DNA from: Flavobacterium sp. 9
GTDB taxonomy: Bacteria > Bacteroidota > Bacteroidia > Flavobacteriales > Flavobacteriaceae
Reading direction: 5' to 3'
Length of the DNA stretch: 64,000 nt
Assembly: GCF_002754195.1 (NCBI RefSeq)
Contig: NZ_PEEU01000001.1
Span: 3,348,001-3,412,000 of the forward strand
Shown: positions 59,162 through 64,000 of the stretch, in pieces
How the letters are laid out: every line of letters begins with the position of its first letter
How positions within the stretch are numbered: the first letter of the stretch is position 1
Notes under the pieces: model-generated
What the model was told of the DNA's origin: nothing
What the model saw: only the letters and a program-made list of their open reading frames with translations
The model's database searches: none
Translations under genes and position numbers: made by a program

Positions 59162-59181
59162 CTTACAATAAAGTGATTTAT

Positions 59182-59343
59182 TTATCCTGCAGGAGTGTTA
59201 CCACCTTTTCCGGGATCATTTTCTTGTGGTGTTGGTATCGGTGCAGGTATAATAGGAGTGTCTCCTCCGCGAACGATTTTTTGTTGATTTTTAGATAACT
59301 TTTGTGCTCCAAAATCTTCTAGTTTTAATGTTGTATTTGTCAT
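59182..59343 (-). CDS. GG-leader peptide precursor, cysteine-free core
   Basis: A 53-residue precursor. Leader: MTNTTLKLEDFGAQKLSKNQ then QKIVRGG, matching the double-glycine leader pattern of the neighbouring peptides (L-S-K/x-x-E/Q-Q-K ... GG). The core after GG is DTPIIPAPIPTPQENDPGKG plus NTPAG: Pro/Gly-rich and without Cys, unlike the four plus-strand precursors. The ATG at 59343 is chosen because it gives a standard leader; the frame extends 14 codons upstream. A minus-strand TAGTTTTG promoter box lies 30 bp upstream. It is presumably cleaved and exported by the C39 transporter at 62796. Confidence 0.8.
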   Translation of the reverse strand: MTNTTLKLEDFGAQKLSKNQQKIVRGGDTPIIPAPIPTPQENDPGKGGNTPAG

Positions 59344-59372
59344 GTTTTTATGTGTTAAGGTTATTACATTGT

Positions 59373-59380
59373 CAAAACTA
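59373..59380 (-). promoter_or_regulatory. -7 promoter element of the minus-strand peptide gene
   Basis: Minus-strand TAGTTTTG, a perfect TAnnTTTG, 30 bp upstream of the ATG at 59343. An AAAACCCT/AGGGTTTT inverted repeat (59391-59398 and about 59418-59425) lies just upstream of it. Confidence 0.55.
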
Positions 59381-59604
59381 GACAAAAAGCAAAACCCTTA
59401 ATCGAGAATGGCGTTTTGAGGGTTTTAGTAAAATTTTAATCATTGTAATTATTTGATTTTCAATTCGTTAAATCTACTACTATGACTTATATAATTTATA
59501 AATTGTATGTAGTATAATTGATAAAATGTCTGCTTTTGTGATTATTTTTCGAATAAAAACAGCAATATTTGTATTGTAATTATGATTTTAAACAGCCGAA
59601 AAAG

Positions 59605-61161
59605 ATGTTAAAACTTGTCCAAAAATTTCTCCAAATAAATAGATACTCGGAAATTAAAAATGAGTTTAAAGATCTGTTTCTTTCTCATCCTAATTATCCA
59701 AGTCTATTTGCTATAACAGATTCTTTTGATTTACTATCTATAGAGAATGCTGCGGTAAGAGTTTCGAAAGAACAGATTGTCGATTTGCCTTCAAATTTTT
59801 TAGCTTATTTTAAAGAAGAACTTATATTGGTAGAAAAGGCTAAAAATTTCGTTCTTATTAATAGTCAGAAAAAAAGAAATTATAAAATGGCCTATGAAAA
59901 ATTCCTTTTAGACTGGAATGGAGTAATTGTAGCTATAGAACCTAATAATATTGTAGAAAGAGAAAATTTGAAAATAGAATACAATTGGGTGAAATATTTT
60001 TTTCCTCTTTTACTTCTAACAGGATTATCATTTTTTTATAATACTTATAATTGGTTTAGTCTTATTTTTTTAGGAACATCAATTTTAGGATTGGTTGTAA
60101 GTGTTTTAATAGTTCAGGAAAAGTTTGGTTTTAAAAACAGTATAATTTCAAAAATTTGCAATTTAAGTTCTAATTCATCTTGTGATTCAGTTATAAACGC
60201 TAATCTGGGAATTCAAAATAAATGGATTAATTTTTCAGATTTGCCATTGCTTTTTTTTAGTGCAAGTTATATATCAATTTTAATTCAGCCTCTAAATTCA
60301 GCAATTTTTATTGGATTTTTAAGTTTACTGGCAATTCCTGTAATAGTTTCGTCTATTTGGATTCAAAAGTTTGAAATTCAAAAATGGTGCGTTATGTGTC
60401 TGCTAGTTTCATTTTTGATTTTTACGCAAAGTGTTGTTTGGTTTTCATCAGATTTATTTACGTTGAGTTTTAGTTTTGAAAATGTTTTTCCATTCTTTTT
60501 TTCATTGATATTTCTTGTGCCAATTTGGTATGTTATCAAATCAATGATAAAAAATATTTTGAAGAATGAAAACTCGTTAAAAGAATTAAAAAAATTTAAA
60601 AGAAATTATTCTTTATTGAACTTTTTATCTAAGAAAGTTCCTAATACTAAAGGATTTGAAGACTTGAGAGGGTTGAATTTTGGGAACAGAAATGCTGCTG
60701 TAAAACTTTCAATAATAATAAGTCCAAGTTGTGGACATTGTCATAAAACGTTTCAGGAAGGATTCGATTTAGTTTTAAAATATCCGGACAAAATATTTTT
60801 GAATGTTCTATTCAATATTAATCCGGAAAATAATGATAATCAATACAAGGTTATTGTTGAAAGACTTTTATCAATAAACAGATCAACACCGGGAAAAACG
60901 GTTGAAGCTATTTCAGACTGGCATATCAAAAAGATGAGCTTGAAGAAATGGTTGAAAAAATGGAATGTTGATTCGATTAGTATGATGATAACACAGGAAA
61001 TAAACAAACAATACGAATGGTGTTCTAAGAATAATTTTAATTATACACCAGTTAAAATTGTAAACGACAAATTGTTTCCAAGCGAATATGAATTAAGTGA
61101 ATTGAAATACTTTTTGAACGATTTTGTTGAAGAAGTTGAAATTTTTGAAAAAACGGCATAA
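59605..61161 (+). CDS. C39-like / VKOR / thioredoxin-fold membrane oxidase
   Basis: A 518-residue three-part protein. Residues about 1-120 resemble a C39 peptidase-like domain but lack the catalytic Cys motif. Next is a vitamin-K-epoxide-reductase-type four-helix domain with its loop cysteines C185 and C193 and the quinone-side WCVMC pair (C262, C265). The C-terminal thioredoxin-like domain has SPSCGHCH (C376, C379). VKOR-thioredoxin fusions make disulfides in exported proteins using quinone. Here the likely clients are the cysteine-containing peptides encoded just downstream. The ATG at 59605 is chosen over a TTG 36 bases upstream. The C39-like part may bind GG leaders. Confidence 0.9.
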   Translation: MLKLVQKFLQINRYSEIKNEFKDLFLSHPNYPSLFAITDSFDLLSIENAAVRVSKEQIVDLPSNFLAYFKEELILVEKAKNFVLINSQKKRNYKMAYEKFLLDWNGVIVAIEPNNIVERENLKIEYNWVKYFFPLLLLTGLSFFYNTYNWFSLIFLGTSILGLVVSVLIVQEKFGFKNSIISKICNLSSNSSCDSVINANLGIQNKWINFSDLPLLFFSASYISILIQPLNSAIFIGFLSLLAIPVIVSSIWIQKFEIQKWCVMCLLVSFLIFTQSVVWFSSDLFTLSFSFENVFPFFFSLIFLVPIWYVIKSMIKNILKNENSLKELKKFKRNYSLLNFLSKKVPNTKGFEDLRGLNFGNRNAAVKLSIIISPSCGHCHKTFQEGFDLVLKYPDKIFLNVLFNINPENNDNQYKVIVERLLSINRSTPGKTVEAISDWHIKKMSLKKWLKKWNVDSISMMITQEINKQYEWCSKNNFNYTPVKIVNDKLFPSEYELSELKYFLNDFVEEVEIFEKTA

Positions 61162-61167
61162 AAAATA

Positions 61168-61203
61168 CAGACATAAGCTTCAAGTGTCTTAAAATAATTG
61201 AAG
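61168..61203 (+). promoter_or_regulatory. Duplicated upstream element, copy 1
   Basis: A 36-base block that is 31/36 identical to 62230-62265. It lies 31 bp upstream of the peptide gene at 61235. It contains a GCTTCAAGTGTCTT core. It has no TAnnTTTG box, so it may be a binding site for one of the TPR-AraC regulators, or part of a conserved leader RNA. Confidence 0.7.
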
Positions 61204-61234
61204 GTCTATTAACAAGAAACAAAAAACACAAATC

Positions 61235-61369
61235 ATGTTAGAAAAATTTTTAAAAACAGAGGGTACTAAAAAATTATCAAAAGAAGAACAAAAAAATACT
61301 GCAGGCGGAACCTTCCCTGAAGTTGGAATGTGTTGGGATGTTAATAGAGGATATTATAAATGCTTGTAA
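61235..61369 (+). CDS. GG-leader peptide precursor A (2 Cys)
   Basis: A 44-residue precursor too short for usual gene callers. Leader MLEKFLKTEGTKKLSKEEQK then NTAGG, followed by the core TFPEVGMCWDVNRGYYKCL with two cysteines that could form one disulfide. It starts 74 bp after the VKOR-thioredoxin gene and is preceded by copy 1 of the duplicated element. The leader pattern (LSKEEQK..AGG) matches natural-product precursors exported by C39 ABC transporters. Confidence 0.85.
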   Translation: MLEKFLKTEGTKKLSKEEQKNTAGGTFPEVGMCWDVNRGYYKCL

Positions 61370-61384
61370 AAAGAAAACAGTGTG

Positions 61385-61404
61385 GAGAAGTTTAAAAGCT
61401 TCTC
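61385..61404. repeat. Short hairpin between precursor genes A and B
   Basis: GAGAAG (61385-61390) and CTTCTC (61399-61404) form a 6-bp stem with an 8-base loop. No T-run follows; it may stabilise the upstream peptide mRNA. Confidence 0.45.
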
Positions 61405-61488
61405 TGCATTTCACAAGAATGAAAGAATAAAAATAAGTTGTTGTTTTGAATAAATGAAGGATAACCCAAACTATTAAATCTACTAATT

Positions 61489-61698
61489 ATGTTAAAAAAC
61501 ATTTTAAACTTAGAAGGAGCTCAGGAATTAAGCATTTTCGAGAAAAAGAGTATTAATGGCGGTGCTTATCCGGTCGAGCCAATTTGTGGATACGTTACGT
61601 GGAGCGCAAGCGAAACGGTTTGTTTGAATTATAATCCTTATTACAGACCTGTTTATTTAGGGAATAATAAGTGCTCAATTGTGGGAGATGCTTGTTAA
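61489..61698 (+). CDS. GG-leader peptide precursor B (4 Cys)
   Basis: A 69-residue precursor. Leader MLKNILNLEGAQELSIFEKK then SINGG, very similar to precursors C and D. The core starts AYPVEPICGYVTWSASETVC and ends NNKCSIVGDAC, with four cysteines and many aromatic residues. It lies in the same direction as the VKOR and transporter genes. Likely a secreted disulfide-bonded peptide; activity (antibacterial, signal or other) is unknown. Confidence 0.88.
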   Translation: MLKNILNLEGAQELSIFEKKSINGGAYPVEPICGYVTWSASETVCLNYNPYYRPVYLGNNKCSIVGDAC

Positions 61699-61727
61699 AT
61701 TGAGTTAGAAATATAAATAAATATAGA

Positions 61728-61919
61728 ATGTTAAAGAAAATTTTAAATCTTGAAAATGCTCAGAGAATCACCAAAAATGAGCAGAAAACAATGCAGGGAG
61801 GAATTCCTGAATGTTGGATTTATGCGATTGAAGCGGGTTGTGTTTTAATACCTGTTGGAGGAACTTGTCCTATGGATACGTTGCCGGGTATTTGCGACTC
61901 GATTCGTCTTTGTTGTTAA
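61728..61919 (+). CDS. GG-leader peptide precursor C (6 Cys)
   Basis: A 63-residue precursor. Leader MLKKILNLENAQRITKNEQK then TMQGG. The core begins IPECWIYAIEAGCVLIPVGG and ends ICDSIRLCC, with six cysteines, enough for three disulfides. It follows precursor B after 29 bp, so the two are probably co-transcribed. The region downstream (61920-62152) has no supported gene. Confidence 0.88.
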   Translation: MLKKILNLENAQRITKNEQKTMQGGIPECWIYAIEAGCVLIPVGGTCPMDTLPGICDSIRLCC

Positions 61920-62152
61920 TTTTTAACTTTTTTAGAAGTAATTACAATATAGCCTTTTTTAGAATTTAGTCATGTTTTTTTTAATTTGTAGGCGCTCGAT
62001 CGTGGAACATTGAGCAAATTCCCCACATTGATGATTGGTGTTGGGATTCTTTAGGAAAATTGGTCACTGAGTTGATTTTATTTGGTTAGGGTTAACCAGT
62101 GCCATGTCCTACAGAAATTGGATTACTGATAATAGCGTTTTTAAATACTTAA
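61920..62152. other. Gene-free stretch after precursor C
   Basis: No supported gene. A 34-codon open stretch without a start (about 61988-62092) reads ...IDDWCWDSLGKLVTELIL and could be a decayed peptide core, but it has no leader. Confidence 0.4.
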
Positions 62153-62187
62153 CAGAAAGGAGAATTATTTCCTTTCTGTTTTTTTTA
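62153..62187 (+). terminator. Terminator before precursor D
   Basis: CAGAAAGG (62153-62160) pairs with CCTTTCTG (62171-62178), followed by eight T. It separates precursors A-C from precursor D, which therefore needs its own promoter. Confidence 0.9.
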
Positions 62188-62229
62188 TTTATAGAATAAC
62201 CAGTAATAATTACAATGCTAGCTTTTTAG

Positions 62230-62265
62230 CAGACAGATGCTTCAACTGTCTTGAAATGATTGAAG
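62230..62265 (+). promoter_or_regulatory. Duplicated upstream element, copy 2
   Basis: 31 of 36 bases match 61168-61203. It begins 43 bp downstream of a terminator and ends 24 bp before the precursor D start, so it likely includes or borders that gene's promoter or regulator site. Confidence 0.7.
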
Positions 62266-62289
62266 TAATAACAAATCAAAAAACAAATT

Positions 62290-62481
62290 ATGAAAAAATT
62301 GAAAGATTTAATCGGAGTTGAAATTTTAAGTGTTAGTGAAAAGAAAAGTATTAACGGCGGAGGTGTCGGAATGGAGGCTTGTTATTGCCCTGGAACTGGT
62401 ATTTTTGCTGGAGTTATACATCCGGGTGAAGGTGAAACTTGTGCAGCAGTTATTGAAGAAAACTGTTGGTTAGATAACTAA
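62290..62481 (+). CDS. GG-leader peptide precursor D (4 Cys)
   Basis: A 63-residue precursor. Leader MKKLKDLIGVEILSVSEKKS then INGG, with an additional G after the pair. The core GVGMEACYCPGTGIFAGVIH is followed by PGEGETCAAVIEENCWLDN, with four cysteines. It stands between two terminators and is preceded by copy 2 of the duplicated element, so it is an independent transcription unit just before the exporter gene. Confidence 0.88.
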   Translation: MKKLKDLIGVEILSVSEKKSINGGGVGMEACYCPGTGIFAGVIHPGEGETCAAVIEENCWLDN

Positions 62482-62500
62482 TTTTCATATTTAGAACCAA

Positions 62501-62538
62501 AAAAACCGCCTTATATTTTTATTTTGGCGGTTCTTTTG
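62501..62538 (+). terminator. Terminator after precursor D
   Basis: AACCGCC (62504-62510) pairs with GGCGGTT (62526-62532), followed by CTTTT. It lies about 20 bp past the precursor D stop. Confidence 0.85.
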
Positions 62539-62795
62539 TATAAATATTTGAATTTATTTCTTTAACCGTTTCTTCAATAAAGTATTTCTCTTTACATTTT
62601 TATAATAATTCTTTTGTTCCAATAAGCCTTTTAATTTACAAGCAGAAATTGAAAGTTTTACACATTTAATAACGCAACATTTATTTTGGCTAAAGAAGAA
62701 TTATAAAGGAAATAAAAATAGTTAGAAAAGTTCTTGATAAATATTACATTAGCAAAACTAAAATTTACCATAAAAGGTAGGAAATTAATTAAGAA
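62539..62795. other. Gene-free stretch upstream of the exporter gene
   Basis: About 257 AT-rich bases with no gene found. It should contain the promoter of the exporter gene; no perfect TAnnTTTG box was recognised. Confidence 0.4.
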
Positions 62796-64000
62796 TTGAA
62801 AAAATTTACCAATTATATACAAGCTGATCATAAGGATTGCGGCCCAACATGTTTAAAAATAATAGCAAAACATTACGGTAAGACAATCAACATTCAGGAG
62901 TTGAGGGACATTAGCGAAACAACTCGGGAGGGAAGTAATTTGCTTTTTTTAAGTGATGCTGCAGAGAAAATTGGTTTTAGAACCCTTGGTGTAAAAATAA
63001 GTGCCGAAAGATTAGACGAAGCCCCACTTCCATGTATTTTGCATTGGAACCAGAATCACTATGTAGTACTTTATAAAATAAAGAAAGGTACTTATTATAT
63101 TTCAGATCCGGCTTTTGGTCTGATTCAGTATAATAAACAGGATTTTTTTAAATTCTGGATTGGAAATAATGCCGATGAAACTACAGAAGAAGGAATCGCA
63201 TTATTGATCGAAGCAACGCCTAAATTTTTCCAATCTGATTTTGATAAGGAAGACCACAAAGGATTAGGATTCAAATTACTGTCACAATATGTTTTAAGAT
63301 ATAAATCGTTTTTGATTCAATTAAGCATAGGGTTATTGGCTAGTAGTTTGATACAGCTAATTTTCCCGTTTTTAACCCAAAGTATTGTAGATATTGGGAT
63401 TCAGAATCAAAATATTCATTTTATTTATTTAATACTCTTCGCGCAATTGTTTCTTTTTGCAGGAAGAACAGGTTTGGAACTTATCAGAAGTTGGATATTA
63501 CTGCATCTTTCTACCCGAATAAACATCTCGCTGATTTCAGATTTCTTTATAAAACTAATGAATCTGCCTATTTCATTTTTTGATGTACGTATGACAGGAG
63601 ATATCATGCAAAGGATTAACGATCATCGAAGGATCGAAAAAATTCTGACGACTTCATCAATAAATGTTTTATTTTCTGTGATCAACATGTTTGTCATGGG
63701 AGGCGTTTTGGCATACTTTAACCTTCAGATTTTCTTTGTTTTCTTTGTCGGAAGTTTTTTTTATTTCGGATGGATTACCCTGTTTTTAAAACGACGAGAA
63801 GTTCTGGATTACAAACGATTTGCTGAAGTTTCGCAAGAACAGAGTAAAGTGATGGAGCTTATCAACGGAATGCAGGAAATCAAACTCCACAATGCCGAAA
63901 AACAAAAACGCTGGGGCTGGGAATATGTTCAGGCAAGACTTTTTAGAGTTTCGATAAAAGGATTGGTTTTAGAACAAACTCAAACCATTGGGTCCTCTGT
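62796..64000 (+). CDS. C39 peptidase-ABC transporter (partial, runs off the window)
   Basis: The first 401 codons of a bacteriocin-type exporter; the gene continues beyond base 64000. Residues about 1-130 are a C39 leader peptidase with the catalytic motif QADHKDCGPTCL (C15), the His in LHWNQNHYVVLY and the Asp in YYISDPAFG. The transmembrane domain follows from about residue 165 (SFLIQLSIGLLASSLIQLIF onward); the ATPase domain lies outside the window. It cuts after GG and exports the peptide. The start must be TTG at 62796, because an in-frame TAA lies at 62790-62792 and there is no ATG before the catalytic motif. Confidence 0.93.
   Translation, partial: MKKFTNYIQADHKDCGPTCLKIIAKHYGKTINIQELRDISETTREGSNLLFLSDAAEKIGFRTLGVKISAERLDEAPLPCILHWNQNHYVVLYKIKKGTYYISDPAFGLIQYNKQDFFKFWIGNNADETTEEGIALLIEATPKFFQSDFDKEDHKGLGFKLLSQYVLRYKSFLIQLSIGLLASSLIQLIFPFLTQSIVDIGIQNQNIHFIYLILFAQLFLFAGRTGLELIRSWILLHLSTRINISLISDFFIKLMNLPISFFDVRMTGDIMQRINDHRRIEKILTTSSINVLFSVINMFVMGGVLAYFNLQIFFVFFVGSFFYFGWITLFLKRREVLDYKRFAEVSQEQSKVMELINGMQEIKLHNAEKQKRWGWEYVQARLFRVSIKGLVLEQTQTIGSS

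Noticed and set aside
61988..62092. Open stretch reading IDDWCWDSLGKLVTELIL, possibly a fifth cysteine peptide
   Set aside because: No start codon, no GG leader in frame, a stop just upstream, and only one cysteine. At most a decayed core.

Overview
The window looks like chromosome of a Flavobacterium-type member of the Bacteroidota. The DNA is AT-rich. Many genes are preceded by the phylum-typical TAnnTTTG promoter element rather than by sigma70 boxes. The coding content is also typical: a TonB-dependent receptor, many SPII lipoproteins, PKD and beta-barrel envelope proteins, AraC regulators fused to periplasmic TPRs, and GG-leader peptides. Dispersed palindromic intergenic elements of the kind common in this genus are frequent. 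Only one RNA gene was found, tRNA-Ser(GGA). No insertion sequence, prophage or CRISPR array was seen.

Layout, left half. 86-4183: 2-oxoglutarate dehydrogenase E2 and E1 (sucB, sucA). 4300-7534: small envelope proteins and lipoproteins of unknown role. 7576-14605: a trehalose locus with a LacI regulator divergent from a TonB-dependent receptor, an MFS permease and a GH37 trehalase, and with twin LacI-type palindromes in the divergent promoter. 14962-15936: a prenyl diphosphate synthase. 16205-23103: YceI, TetR and a complete TolC/adaptor/RND efflux operon, with three identical-geometry inverted repeats in the two promoters. 23222-31634: an ECF sigma factor and a membrane-bound TPR partner, divergent from a cluster holding a small membrane protein, a lipoprotein, a PKD/beta-barrel protein, a CHAT protease and a retropepsin. 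Three copies of a candidate ECF promoter motif lie in this region. 31910-35360: tandem S41 peptidases. 35723-38724: TatD, an acyltransferase and asparaginase.

Layout, right half. 39126-41321: an MFS exporter divergent from a LysR regulator. 41382-45220: tRNA-Ser, then small secreted proteins including one with an HEFTH motif and one frameshifted gene. 45342-48659: an XRE regulator, a histidine kinase with a 12-unit coiled-coil repeat, a 58-residue winged-helix protein and a GNAT enzyme. 48741-55453: nitrilase, two AraC regulators, isochorismatase-like hydrolase, ABM protein, SGNH lipoprotein, DUF3050-like protein and glutaryl-CoA dehydrogenase. 55620-59161: two tandem membrane-spanning TPR-AraC regulators. 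59182-64000: a secreted-peptide (bacteriocin-like) locus that runs off the right edge.

The two places most likely to hold undescribed biology are at 59.2-64.0 kb and 23.2-31.6 kb. The first has five small GG-leader precursors. The four on the plus strand have cores with 2, 4, 6 and 4 cysteines. They sit with a C39-like/VKOR/thioredoxin fusion protein and a C39 peptidase-ABC exporter, so the natural model is export of disulfide-bonded peptides. The second is an ECF sigma system whose predicted promoters point at a periplasmic CHAT protease operon. All functional statements are read from sequence motifs only; no database search was possible.
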